A DNA stretch of 64,000 nucleotides, from NCBI GenBank assembly GCA_021604665.1, contig BQJK01000002.1, positions 62,001 through 126,000 of the forward strand, in the 5' to 3' direction. Below the pieces are notes generated by a model. It did not search any database and was not told the DNA's origin. It was given only the letters and a program-made list of their open reading frames with translations. Origin of the DNA: Rhodomicrobium sp. Its GTDB lineage: Bacteria; Pseudomonadota; Alphaproteobacteria; Rhizobiales; HXMU1428-3. Below, piece after piece: positions 1 to 8,612 of this stretch (the stretch's first letter is position 1; the number at the start of each line of letters is the position of its first letter). The position numbers and the translations under genes are program-made.

Positions 1-54
1 GGCTTTTATGATTATAATGAAACGCCGCCAAAGCCGACCCATCGCCAGCTTTAG
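1..54 (+). CDS. 3' end of an unidentified gene (partial)
   Basis: Frame 1 is open from the window edge to a TAG at 52-54 and encodes a 17-residue tail ending PPKPTHRQL. It converges on rlmE, and a long hairpin follows at once, as expected for a gene end. The tail is too short to identify, and it could be a chance open frame. Confidence 0.3.
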   Translation, partial: GFYDYNETPPKPTHRQL

Positions 55-65
55 GTTTCCCGCTT

Positions 66-104
66 GGTTATTGGCTAGCCAGATGCTCTGGCTGGTCAAT
101 AACC
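66..104. terminator. Inverted repeat between convergent genes
   Basis: Positions 66-82 pair with 88-104 around a 5-nt loop. The stem is about 17 bp and includes a few G-T pairs; GGTTATTG faces CAATAACC at the base. It lies between the possible plus-strand gene end and rlmE. No T-run follows on either side, so terminator function is inferred from position only. Confidence 0.45.
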
Positions 105-107
105 CGG

Positions 108-932
108 CTATTCCTCATCTTTATTCGCGGGTGCATTTTTAAAGCCGATGGCCAGCACATATAGCTCTGAGCTATCTGCTCTGCTGGCATCAGGCTTCAC
201 ATGGCGGGTTTTTTCAAAATTCTTTTTCATCATGGTTAGCAGCTCATTCTCCGTGCCGCCCTGCAGCACTTTCGCCAGGTAGATACCGCCGGGCTTCAAG
301 ACTTCTAGCGCGAATTCAAGGCCCGCTTCTGCCAGACCCATAATACGGAGATGATCTGTTTGTTTATGGCCAGTGGCAGGGGCTGCCATGTCTGACATGA
401 CGATATCTGCACCGCCGTCTCTGAGGGCGGCTTTTAAAACATCTGGTGCGCTGTCATCCATAAAATCAAGATGGAAGGTGGTGACGCCGGGGATATCATC
501 CATCTCTGAAATATCAATGGCGATGACCTCGCCTTTATTATGGCCCGTACCGGTTTCTGATTTGCAACGGGTGGCGGCAACCTGGCTCCAGCCACCAGGG
601 GCTGCCCCCAGGTCAATCACCGTCATGCCGGGGCGGATCAGTTTAAACTGATCATCAATTTCCAGCAGCTTGAAGGCGGCTCTTGAGCGGTAGCCTTCAT
701 CTTTAGCGCGCTGGACGTATGGGTCGTTTAGCTGGCGCTGCAACCAGAGGGTTGAGGAGAGTTTGCGGCCCTTTGCCGATTTCACCTTTATGTTGAGACT
801 GCGCTTACCTTTGGGCCCTGAACCAGCCCGGCCTGTTGAGGCGATTTTGGATGGCCCTTTGGAATTGCCTGATTTTTTGCTCATGGGTGTTATTACCGTC
901 TCTTCTGGCGTTTGTACTTTGATGGGCTGCAT
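108..932 (-). CDS. rlmE: 23S rRNA (uridine-2552-2'-O)-methyltransferase RlmE (FtsJ)
   Basis: RlmE transfers a methyl group from S-adenosylmethionine to the 2'-O of U2552 in the A-loop of 23S rRNA, late in 50S assembly. The 274-residue product has a basic N-terminal tail of about 60 residues, the family opening LQRQLNDPYV...EGYRSRAAFK, the SAM-binding loop DLGAAPGGWSQVA, the SDMAAPATG segment and a late SSELYVLA motif. Together these supply the K-D-K-E catalytic set. A second Met at residue 17 (position 884) is an alternative start; neither start has a good ribosome site. It lies downstream of a ppx/gppA gene on the same strand, an arrangement common in alphaproteobacteria. Confidence 0.95.
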   Translation of the reverse strand: MQPIKVQTPEETVITPMSKKSGNSKGPSKIASTGRAGSGPKGKRSLNIKVKSAKGRKLSSTLWLQRQLNDPYVQRAKDEGYRSRAAFKLLEIDDQFKLIRPGMTVIDLGAAPGGWSQVAATRCKSETGTGHNKGEVIAIDISEMDDIPGVTTFHLDFMDDSAPDVLKAALRDGGADIVMSDMAAPATGHKQTDHLRIMGLAEAGLEFALEVLKPGGIYLAKVLQGGTENELLTMMKKNFEKTRHVKPDASRADSSELYVLAIGFKNAPANKDEE

Positions 933-1050
933 ATATAGCGAGGAAAGGGCTGCGCGGCACTAATTTTTCTTTACCTGCTTATAGCATAGGGATGCAGCAA
1001 AAGGCTTTACGCTTGATATTTCTGTGATCAAGTCTTTGATATTATGTTCT

Positions 1051-2580
1051 TTATGACCGTCTGGCGCGGCGTGGATTACGGGCACGCTGCTTTTTCGGCA
1101 GGCTCACCCAGCGCTTACTGGGATCGAGATGGCCATCCTCTGCCATCAACTTGGCCAATATGCCTTCTCTTAAACCGCGGTCTGCAACGCGAAGCTGATC
1201 TGGTGACCAGGTTTCCAGCATGGCTTCAAGTATGGCGCAGCCCCCCAACACCAGATCTGCCCGGTCGCGGCCAATGCTTGGTATAGCGGCGCGCTTATCA
1301 AAGGGTAATTCCATCAGCTCCCTTGAAATACGAGGGACATCGGCGGCATTCATCCAGAGGCCATCAATTTTCTGCCGGTCATAAACTTCCAGTTTAAGGT
1401 GGACCCCGGCAACCGTTGTGACAGTGCCCGATGTGCCGAGAAAATGCAGGCTGGAATTGGTGATATTTGTGTTGCTTGCAATATGTTCAACAAAGGGCTG
1501 CATGCGGTTTTTAAAATATTCAATCATAGCGCGGTAGCCAGCTTCTGTAGCATCACGGCCGTTAAAGCGCTCGGCCATTGTGACCACGCCCACGGGGACA
1601 GAAATCCAATCAACTATGGCGTCGTCACCATCGATGAAGTTATAGCCATCACGCGAGCGGATTTTTTGCAGGTCAAGCCAGATTAATTCTGATGAACCGC
1701 CGCCTATGTCAAAGATAAGGGCATAGTCACAGCTTTTATCTATGAGGGTGGCGCAGCCGGAGACTGCGAGTTTGGCCTCTGTTTCCTGATTGATTATCTC
1801 AAGCTCAATGCCGGTGCGGCTTTTAACTTTGGCGAGAAATTCATCTGAATTGCCCGCGGCCCGGCAAGCTTCAGTTGCGATGAGGCGCGCTCTTGAGACT
1901 TTGTGGAAATCCATTTTTGCCGCGCAGATTTTAAGCGCATCAATGGTGCGGTCCATTGCGGTGCGGCTCAGCTGGCCCGTTTCACTGAGCCCTTCCCCCA
2001 GGCGGATAATTCTGGAGAAGGCATCAACGATCTGGAAGCCATGGCTGGTTGGGCGGGCCAAAAGCAGGCGGCAATTATTTGTGCCGAGATCTAGCGCGCC
2101 GTAAATTGGTGGGCGGCCGCTACCCTTGCGGAAATTATCTTTGCGCGAAGATTCTTTATGTGAGGGATTTGTGTTGTATGGCCCTTTATTGGCACAATAG
2201 TTATTGGTGGAGTTATTTTGCGCGGGCGCTTTCTCTGAGCCGTTTTGGCTGAGATTAGCTTGTTCTACAGCGCCGCCCTGCCCTTGCTTTGAAGCAGAGT
2301 GCTTTTGTGCTGTGCTGCCCCGCTTTTCTCTGGAGCTTTTATCTGTACCGGTTTTATGGGCGGAATGGTGCTGAGGATCATTTGCCGTATTAATTGATGC
2401 GCTTGCATCTGCGGCTTCAGTCCTTAGCGGGGCGGCGTTATTTTTTGCCTCTCCAGAGCGCTCGTTAGCGCTGTGCTTTTTGCCTTCACGCGGCTTCTGG
2501 TGCTGCGTGCCTGGTTGTTGTTTCCCCGTTTGCCATTCAACAAACTCCCGACCGGCCCCCGTTTTTTGGGTGCCCGGCAT
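1051..2580 (-). CDS. ppx: Exopolyphosphatase / guanosine pentaphosphatase family protein with long N-terminal extension
   Basis: This is a Ppx/GppA phosphatase of the ASKHA fold, which removes terminal phosphates from polyphosphate or pppGpp. The core begins near residue 157 with GALDLGTNNCRLLLARP (phosphate-1 loop). It continues with the ATEACRAAGN segment and the IFDIGGGSSELIW phosphate-2 loop, and ends in a basic tail. The first ~155 residues are low complexity, rich in Gln, Asn, Ser, Lys and Ala, with no hydrophobic segment. There is no internal Met before the core, so either the extension is real or a non-ATG start lies near the core. Polyphosphate and pppGpp activities cannot be told apart from sequence alone. 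Confidence 0.85.
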   Translation of the reverse strand: MPGTQKTGAGREFVEWQTGKQQPGTQHQKPREGKKHSANERSGEAKNNAAPLRTEAADASASINTANDPQHHSAHKTGTDKSSREKRGSTAQKHSASKQGQGGAVEQANLSQNGSEKAPAQNNSTNNYCANKGPYNTNPSHKESSRKDNFRKGSGRPPIYGALDLGTNNCRLLLARPTSHGFQIVDAFSRIIRLGEGLSETGQLSRTAMDRTIDALKICAAKMDFHKVSRARLIATEACRAAGNSDEFLAKVKSRTGIELEIINQETEAKLAVSGCATLIDKSCDYALIFDIGGGSSELIWLDLQKIRSRDGYNFIDGDDAIVDWISVPVGVVTMAERFNGRDATEAGYRAMIEYFKNRMQPFVEHIASNTNITNSSLHFLGTSGTVTTVAGVHLKLEVYDRQKIDGLWMNAADVPRISRELMELPFDKRAAIPSIGRDRADLVLGGCAILEAMLETWSPDQLRVADRGLREGILAKLMAEDGHLDPSKRWVSLPKKQRARNPRRARRS

Positions 2581-2839
2581 GTGCGGTTATCTTTCTTTTT
2601 ATCAGCGGTTGGTTTGCATCGGCTCTTGATGGATGACTATGGTGTTGGGGCTATTGTGCCCCGCTGGCTATTGAGGAAGCGGAAATGCCGCTCACCTTGG
2701 AATTGTGACAGATTTATTGGGCACTCATTTCGCACCCTTGATATGAAGCGCCCTGAATATTTGGGGCGCTTACATCATGCTTATTGAATTCTGTCATTTA
2801 CCGTCATGCCTGCATAAAGCGAGTTATCCTAACTGCTCA

Positions 2840-2875
2840 CACATATCCTCATATATGTCCTCACACATGTCCTGT
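2840..2875. repeat. Three imperfect 12-bp tandem repeats
   Basis: The units are CACATATCCTCA, TATATGTCCTCA and CACATGTCCTGT, in phase with period 12. They lie about 260 bp upstream of the ppx start. No function is evident. Confidence 0.6.
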
Positions 2876-3049
2876 GGCCTTTGCATTCCTTTCCACCGCT
2901 ATCACCTACGTCACACTTGTGGTGATATGTTTCTCTTTTTCGCCTATCAGTTTAACAAAATCGTGAGGACTGACAAGCGAAAGCGGTGCGTGTCGTTAAA
3001 GGGGGTATAATGGATGAATTTGTTGTGGTAACAGACCGCGCAAAAGCCT

Positions 3050-3075
3050 TAAGGGCGGTTTTGACACCGCCCTTA
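3050..3075 (-). terminator. Stem-loop downstream of cysNC
   Basis: TAAGGGCGGT (3050-3059) pairs perfectly with ACCGCCCTTA (3066-3075) around a 6-nt loop, 71 bp past the cysNC stop. On the minus strand a short T-run (CTTTTG) follows a few bases later, so this is the probable end of the cysD-cysNC transcript. Confidence 0.6.
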
Positions 3076-3145
3076 GTCAGTCTCTGCCACTAGCGCCTTG
3101 AGAAGAGGGCCCTCACAATAGGTGCTGGCAAGAATTAGCCGACTA

Positions 3146-5068
3146 TTAGATGATTTTCTCTCGGCGGAGGATTTTAACGACTTCATCGGCCAAATCTTCT
3201 GATGGTTCCTCAGCGCCTGGCAGCACGATTTCTGCTGTTTCTGGCACTTCATAGGCCGAATCAATGCCGGTGAAGTTTTTGATCTCACCGCGCCGCGCTT
3301 TGGCATAAAGCCCCTTTACATCGCGCTCTTCACAGACTTCAAGCGGTGTATCCACATAGATTTCTATGAACTCATCATCATTAAATAATGAACGCGCGAG
3401 GCGGCGATCTGCCTTAAAGGGGGAGATGAAGGAGACCATAACGATCAGCCCGGCATCTACCATTAATTTAGCAGCCTCTGCGACCCGGCGGATGTTTTCT
3501 GTCCGGTCTTCATCTGTAAAGCCAAGGTCACGGTTCAAACCGTGGCGCACATTATCCCCATCGAGGAGGTAGGTGTGCTGACCGGCCATATGCAATTTAT
3601 TCTCTAGCACATTGGCGATTGTTGATTTGCCTGAACCAGACAGACCGGTAAACCAAAGGCAACATGGCTTTTGGCCTTTTGCCAAAGCTCTGGCACTTTT
3701 ATCAACGCTGGTATGCTGCCAGTGGACATTATCTGCCCGGCGGTCAGCGCCTTTGATCAGGCCGGCGGCAACGGTTGTGTTGCTGAGCCGATCAATGAGA
3801 ATGAAATTGCCCATTTCAGAGTTTTTAGCGTAGGGGTCAAACACTATGGGCCGGCTTAGCTGTAGTTCACAGACACCAACATCATTGGTGGAGAGTTGTT
3901 TGGCATCGACTTGATCCAGGGTGTTCACATCTATTTTGTGATCCAACCTTGAAACTGTAGCGATTACCGTTTGGTGGCTGGCCTTAAGTTGGTACGCCCG
4001 GCCTATTTGTAGTGGTTCCTCACCCATCCAGATGAGTGCTGATTCTATTTGTTGGGCGGTTTCTGCGCGGTCACATTTTGGTGCGATCACATCGCCGCGA
4101 GATATGTCGATCTCATCAGTTAGAGTAAGGGTCACCGATTGGCCAGTGACCGCCTTCTCTATATCGCCATTGTAGGTGACGATGCGGTCAATTTTAGATT
4201 CTTTGCCGGAGGGGAGAACGACGATGTCGTCACCGACGCTGAGGCTGCCACTGGCAAGAGTGCCGGAAAAGCCGCGGAAGTTTAGGTCTGGCCGGTTCAC
4301 CCATTGCACTGGGTAGCGCATTGGCGCATGGCTTTTATTATCAGGGACGTCAAACTCTTCAAGGAAGGAGAGCAGGCTAGACCCTTCAAACCAACCCATC
4401 TTGTCGCTGCTCTCCGTCACATTTTCACCGGTGAGAGCGGAGATGGGGATGGCATTGACTTCTTCGATGTCCAGCTTTTCAGCAAATTCAATATAGTCGG
4501 CGACGATTTCGTTGAAGCGATCTTCGCTATACTCAACCAGATCCATCTTGTTCACGGCGAGAACTACAGATTTCAGCCCCAATAGTGAGACTATGCAGCT
4601 GTGGCGCTTGGTTTGGGTAATGATGCCTTTTCTAGCATCAACCAGAATAACTGCCATGTCACAGGTGGAAGCGCCGGTCGCCATATTGCGGGTATATTGC
4701 TCATGGCCGGGGGTGTCAGCCACGATGAATTTGCGCTTAAGAGTTGAAAAGTAACGATAAGCCACATCAATGGTGATGCCCTGCTCTCGCTCGGCCTGGA
4801 GGCCATCTACCAATAACGCGAGGTCAAGCTCACCAGCTTGGGTGCCGTGGGCTTTGCTGTCTTTTTGCAGGCTTGCCAACTGATCTTCTGCCACCAGCTG
4901 GCTATCATAGAGGAGGCGTCCGATCAGGGTTGATTTGCCATCATCGACACTGCCGCAAGTTAAGAAGCGCAAGAGGCTGCGCTCGCGGCCTGGCTCACCG
5001 CTTGAATGTGAGCCTGTTGCATGTCCTGTTTCGTTTTCTGATGCAGGGTCGGTTGGTGTGTCTTGCAT
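3146..5068 (-). CDS. cysNC: Bifunctional sulfate adenylyltransferase subunit 1 / adenylylsulfate kinase (CysN-CysC fusion)
   Basis: The N-terminal GTPase (CysN) drives ATP sulfurylase, which makes APS with CysD; the C-terminal kinase (CysC) phosphorylates APS to PAPS. GTPase motifs are GSVDDGKST near residues 39-47, [12 protein letters not shown] and NKMDLV. They are followed by EF-Tu-like beta-barrel domains. The APS kinase starts near residue 460 with P-loop GLSGSGKST and contains [15 protein letters not shown]. The length of 640 residues fits NodQ/CysNC fusions. It lies 107 bp downstream of cysD on the same strand, so the two form one operon for sulfate activation. No nod genes are visible, so assimilation is the likelier role. 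Confidence 0.96.
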   Translation of the reverse strand: MQDTPTDPASENETGHATGSHSSGEPGRERSLLRFLTCGSVDDGKSTLIGRLLYDSQLVAEDQLASLQKDSKAHGTQAGELDLALLVDGLQAEREQGITIDVAYRYFSTLKRKFIVADTPGHEQYTRNMATGASTCDMAVILVDARKGIITQTKRHSCIVSLLGLKSVVLAVNKMDLVEYSEDRFNEIVADYIEFAEKLDIEEVNAIPISALTGENVTESSDKMGWFEGSSLLSFLEEFDVPDNKSHAPMRYPVQWVNRPDLNFRGFSGTLASGSLSVGDDIVVLPSGKESKIDRIVTYNGDIEKAVTGQSVTLTLTDEIDISRGDVIAPKCDRAETAQQIESALIWMGEEPLQIGRAYQLKASHQTVIATVSRLDHKIDVNTLDQVDAKQLSTNDVGVCELQLSRPIVFDPYAKNSEMGNFILIDRLSNTTVAAGLIKGADRRADNVHWQHTSVDKSARALAKGQKPCCLWFTGLSGSGKSTIANVLENKLHMAGQHTYLLDGDNVRHGLNRDLGFTDEDRTENIRRVAEAAKLMVDAGLIVMVSFISPFKADRRLARSLFNDDEFIEIYVDTPLEVCEERDVKGLYAKARRGEIKNFTGIDSAYEVPETAEIVLPGAEEPSEDLADEVVKILRREKII

Positions 5069-5175
5069 AATCTTCTGCGCCTGAGGCTATTTGTTGTCTT
5101 TAAAGTTCGGCGGTTATTTCAAGCTTGTGTTTAAGCCTTTTATTGCCGGGATTTTACCTGAGTAGCTGCGGGCTA

Positions 5176-6075
5176 TTAAAAATAGCCCTCCTGCTTTTTC
5201 TTTTCCATAGAGCCAGATTCATCATGATCAATAACACGGCCCTGGCGCTCTGAAACGCGGGAGAGTGTTAGCTCATCAATGATGTCGTTGACTGAGGCGG
5301 CGCTGGATTCGATGGCCCCTGTAAGCGGGTAGCAGCCAAGAGTGCGGAAGCGGACCAGCTTATTCTCTGGTGTTTCACCCGGGTTCAACGGCATGCGTTC
5401 ATCATCAACCATGATCAAAGCGCCATCCCGCTCAACGACCGGGCGCTCTTTGGCAAAGTATAGCGGCACGAGGGGGATGTTTTCTTGTTCGATATAGGTC
5501 CAGATATCCAACTCGGTCCAATTAGAGAGCGGGAATGCGCGGATGCTTTCACCTGGGTGAACGCGGCTATTATAATTGTGCCAAAGCTCGGGCCGCTGGT
5601 TTTTAGGGTCCCAGCGGTGAGTTTTGGTGCGGAAGGAAAAGACGCGCTCTTTCGCGCGGGATTTTTCCTCATCGCGCCGCGCGCCACCAAAGGCTGCGTC
5701 GAAGCCGTATTTGTCCAGAGCCTGCTTGAGGGCTTCCGTTTTCATGACATCTGTATGGACAGCGGAGCCGTGGGAAAATGGACCAATGCCCTGCTTCACG
5801 CCCTCTTCATTGATGTGAACCATAAGCTCCATGCCGGTGGTTTTGGCCATCTGATCGCGAAAGGCAATCATCTCACGGAATTTCCATGTGGTGTCGACAT
5901 GCAGTAGCGGAAATGGCGGGATCGAGGGATAAAAGGCCTTCAAAGCCAAGTGCAGCAGAACGGCACTGTCTTTGCCGATTGAGTAGAGCATAACCGGCTT
6001 TTCGAACGAGGCAGCGACTTCGCGGATAATATAGATGCTTTCCGCCTCAAGCTCCTGTAGATGGCTTAACTTCAT
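5176..6075 (-). CDS. cysD: Sulfate adenylyltransferase subunit 2 (CysD)
   Basis: This is the catalytic subunit of ATP sulfurylase, making adenosine 5'-phosphosulfate from ATP and sulfate. It belongs to the PP-loop ATP pyrophosphatase family: [13 protein letters not shown] lies near residues 32-44, and the family segments [20 protein letters not shown] and [11 protein letters not shown] are intact. At 299 residues it is the standard length, and it ends in KKKQEGYF, the usual family C-terminus. It is the first gene of the cysD-cysNC operon. The promoter should lie in 6076-6728. Confidence 0.97.
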   Translation of the reverse strand: MKLSHLQELEAESIYIIREVAASFEKPVMLYSIGKDSAVLLHLALKAFYPSIPPFPLLHVDTTWKFREMIAFRDQMAKTTGMELMVHINEEGVKQGIGPFSHGSAVHTDVMKTEALKQALDKYGFDAAFGGARRDEEKSRAKERVFSFRTKTHRWDPKNQRPELWHNYNSRVHPGESIRAFPLSNWTELDIWTYIEQENIPLVPLYFAKERPVVERDGALIMVDDERMPLNPGETPENKLVRFRTLGCYPLTGAIESSAASVNDIIDELTLSRVSERQGRVIDHDESGSMEKKKQEGYF

Positions 6076-6728
6076 TTAACCTAACCATTTCAATGAATTA
6101 GAGTGTATTCCGGTGTTTACCCCTGCCTTTCAAGACAAAGACTGAACCCGGCTTTCTGTGCTCTATCAGATAACCGTTTTTAAATAAAACCAAAAGGGGC
6201 AAAGCAGAGATAAAAAAAACATTCACCACCAGGCAGAATGGGGGGCAAAACAGCTATGCCGGAGAGGTACTAGCTAGTAATTTACACCCTTGCAGCGCTT
6301 TAAATGGGTATTTTTTTCCAAGTTTGGGAGAGGTTTAGCTGATTTGACGAAAATTATACCTTCGGCGGGGCTAGAGGTCAGGATTTTCTGGCTGTTCTTG
6401 CTCTGGATATCTTGGCTTTAGGCGCGATTTCTGTTTGCTATGAAGCAAAATTTTTATATGACAGTGATTGTTTACCATATATCGGAATGATATGTTTTTT
6501 GTGGTGTTGTCATATTATTGTCTGGCCTTTGCTGATATGAGAATACACCCCCTAATTTAAGACTTACAGCAATGGTGCTGCACTGAATTTAGTGCGTTTT
6601 GTTTCTCGGCTAGCGCCGCGCATAAATGGGCTGATGGCAGATAGCCAGGATTTTATGGGCTGTGATGATGTTCATTAAAGCTATCAGCGCCAGGGAATTC
6701 ACTGTTAAAGCTAGACTGAGAGGGTGTT
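6076..6728. promoter_or_regulatory. Divergent regulatory region between cysD and the PadR-RND operon
   Basis: These 653 bases separate two divergent operons and contain no plausible gene. An exact 8-bp inverted repeat, ATATGACA (6456-6463) and TGTCATAT (6508-6515), encloses a second one, CATAT (6476-6480) and ATATG (6490-6494). These are candidate operators for PadR, encoded 214 bp downstream. PadR proteins are known to bind AT-rich dyads and often repress their own operon. The assignment is inference. Confidence 0.45.
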
Positions 6729-7283
6729 ATGAATGTTAAAATACTATGCCTTGGCATTCTCTCTTTTGGTGAGATGACGGGATACGATATTCGCAAACTG
6801 GCCTCGGAGGGGCGGTTTAGCCATTTCTGTGAGGCAGGGTATGGTTCTATTTATCCGGCTCTTTCGCAGTTGACGGAAGCGGGGCATGTCACTTTTGCTG
6901 AAGAAGCTGAAGCTGGCAAACCGAACCGCAAGATTTATTCTATCACTGAAAGTGGGCGACAGGCATTGCATCTTGCGCTCTCTTCTGCCCCCGGGGCGGA
7001 TCGGTTTAAATCTGAATTTTTGTTTCACAGCTTGTTCGCCGATAAAATGCCAGATGACTATTTTCGCACTCGGTTAGCGGCAAAAATAAGTGAGACCCGC
7101 GCAACGGTTGAGCGCCTTAAATCATCCCTTGAAAAATGTGACCATGAGCCGAGTGGATTTGCGCTTGGTTTTGGTGTGGCTATTAACGAAGCTGCCCTGG
7201 CTTACTTGGAGCAATATGATGAGACCGTTATTATGAAAGCAGCTTTGGAGGATAGCGGGTTTATGGAGTCTGTAGATGAGTAG
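6729..7283 (+). CDS. PadR family transcriptional regulator
   Basis: This is a winged-helix DNA-binding regulator of 184 residues. The N-terminal PadR domain (about residues 1-80) has LGILSFGEMTGYDIRKLA, then YGSIYPALSQLTEAGHV for the recognition helix and wing, and GKPNRKIYSITESGRQAL. A C-terminal helical PadR-C-type dimerisation domain follows. The gene overlaps the next one by 8 bp (ATGAGTAG), so it is translationally coupled to the pump genes. It probably represses them until a ligand binds; the ligand is unknown. Confidence 0.9.
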   Translation: MNVKILCLGILSFGEMTGYDIRKLASEGRFSHFCEAGYGSIYPALSQLTEAGHVTFAEEAEAGKPNRKIYSITESGRQALHLALSSAPGADRFKSEFLFHSLFADKMPDDYFRTRLAAKISETRATVERLKSSLEKCDHEPSGFALGFGVAINEAALAYLEQYDETVIMKAALEDSGFMESVDE

Positions 7284-8520
7284 CTCTCACAATTCTGATC
7301 ATTCTAAAAATGATGCTGCTCCGTCAAGCTCATATGAGCATGGCCGGTTGCAATCAGCGGGGCTATTTCGCCGGGCGCGGGAGCTGCCGGCAGCGCTACT
7401 ATGGACCGTGGTTTTGGTTGTGCTGCTGGTTATTTGGGTGGCAACTGGTGAAATTAAGGGTGGCTCCATTGCTTCTTCACCTGAGGCCAGTTCAACAGAA
7501 ATGGAGCTTAAAGTCGCTGCTGCTTCGGATGAGCGCAAATCGGCGGCTTTTAAGGTTCGCGTTGCAAACTTTAAAGTGCAGAATTTTGATGACAGTCTGA
7601 TTATTCGTGGACGCAGTTTTTCAGATCAGCAAGTTGATATAAGGGCGGAGACGTCGGGTGTGGTATTGCGGCTACCTGCGAAAAAGGGCCAGTTTGTAAA
7701 AAAAGGCACCCTGATCTGTGAAGTTGAAGATGGCGCGCGCGCGGCCAGCTTGTTGGAGGCGGAAGCGCTTGTTTCACAGGCCGAGGGAGATTACGCGGCT
7801 GCAAAAACCCTTGAGAAACGCGGGCACACAGCCAGCTTGCGGGTGTTACAGAACAAAGCCGCGCTTGACAAAGCCATGGCAACCCTGGCCCGCGCCAAGC
7901 TTGATATGAAACGCACAAAGATTACGGCCCCGTTTGATGGGTTTATTGAGGCGCAACCAGCGAAAGAAGGTAGCTTGCTGGCAATTGGCGATAGTTGCGC
8001 GCAGTTGGTTTCGCTTAATCCGCTGCGGGTGATTGGTGCTGTTCGGGAGCGTGACATAAACAAAGTGCGCCCCGGCCAAGGCAGCTTAGTGCGCCTTATC
8101 ACTGGGGAAGAAGCGGACGGTATAGTCCGTTATATTGCCGCCAGCTCCGATACTGAAACGCGTACCTTCCGTATTGAAGTTGAGATCCCCAACCCGTTGG
8201 GCAAAATGAAAAGCGGGGTGACGGCAGATATTGAAATTCCGCTAGAGTCAAAAAAAGCGGTGCTGCTGCCACCCAGTATTTTAACGCTGGATGATAAGGG
8301 TGTTGTTGGTGTCCGCTCTGTAAATACAAAGAAGCAGGTGGAGTTTAACCCTGTCTCTATAATTTCAGAAAAGCCGGAAGGCATTTGGGTTGAGGCGCTA
8401 CCTGCCAACCTGAATTTGATAACTGTGGGCCAGGATTTTGTGAAACCGGGGCAGATGGTTGAACCAGTACCTGACCTTAAATTTAACGCAGAGGCTGGCG
8501 ATCTTAAACCGGGGTCTTGA
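7276..8520 (+). CDS. RND efflux periplasmic adaptor (membrane fusion protein)
   Basis: This adaptor links an inner-membrane RND pump to an outer-membrane channel. The 414-residue product has a cytoplasmic N-terminus and one membrane anchor near residues 37-56 (LLWTVVLVVLLVIWVATG). A split lipoyl/barrel-sandwich domain (DIRAETSGVVLRLPAKKGQFVKKGTLIC and TKITAPFDGFIEAQPAKEGS) flanks an Ala-rich alpha-hairpin. Beta-barrel and membrane-proximal segments end the chain. It lies between the PadR regulator and the RND permease. No outer-membrane factor gene is present, so a TolC-type partner must be encoded elsewhere. Substrate unknown. Confidence 0.93.
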   Translation: MSSSHNSDHSKNDAAPSSSYEHGRLQSAGLFRRARELPAALLWTVVLVVLLVIWVATGEIKGGSIASSPEASSTEMELKVAAASDERKSAAFKVRVANFKVQNFDDSLIIRGRSFSDQQVDIRAETSGVVLRLPAKKGQFVKKGTLICEVEDGARAASLLEAEALVSQAEGDYAAAKTLEKRGHTASLRVLQNKAALDKAMATLARAKLDMKRTKITAPFDGFIEAQPAKEGSLLAIGDSCAQLVSLNPLRVIGAVRERDINKVRPGQGSLVRLITGEEADGIVRYIAASSDTETRTFRIEVEIPNPLGKMKSGVTADIEIPLESKKAVLLPPSILTLDDKGVVGVRSVNTKKQVEFNPVSIISEKPEGIWVEALPANLNLITVGQDFVKPGQMVEPVPDLKFNAEAGDLKPGS

Positions 8521-8612
8521 TGGGCCCCTTAAACTTTAAGCCACAAATAATATGACATTAATTTCTCTAACAGTCTCCACCGGCAAAGCCGTAGCCAAAA
8601 AGGCGGTATAGG

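Larger units (their letters stand above)
2581..3145. other. Intergenic region between ppx and cysNC
   Basis: These 565 bases lie upstream of ppx and downstream of cysNC. They hold a 12-bp tandem repeat (2840-2875) and a stem-loop (3050-3075). The open frames here lack recognisable protein features. The ppx promoter should lie within it, but I see no convincing -35/-10 pair. Confidence 0.6.

Noticed and set aside
2777..3010. Open frames between ppx and cysNC
   Set aside because: They have no start signal and no protein features, and they overlap the 12-bp tandem repeat.
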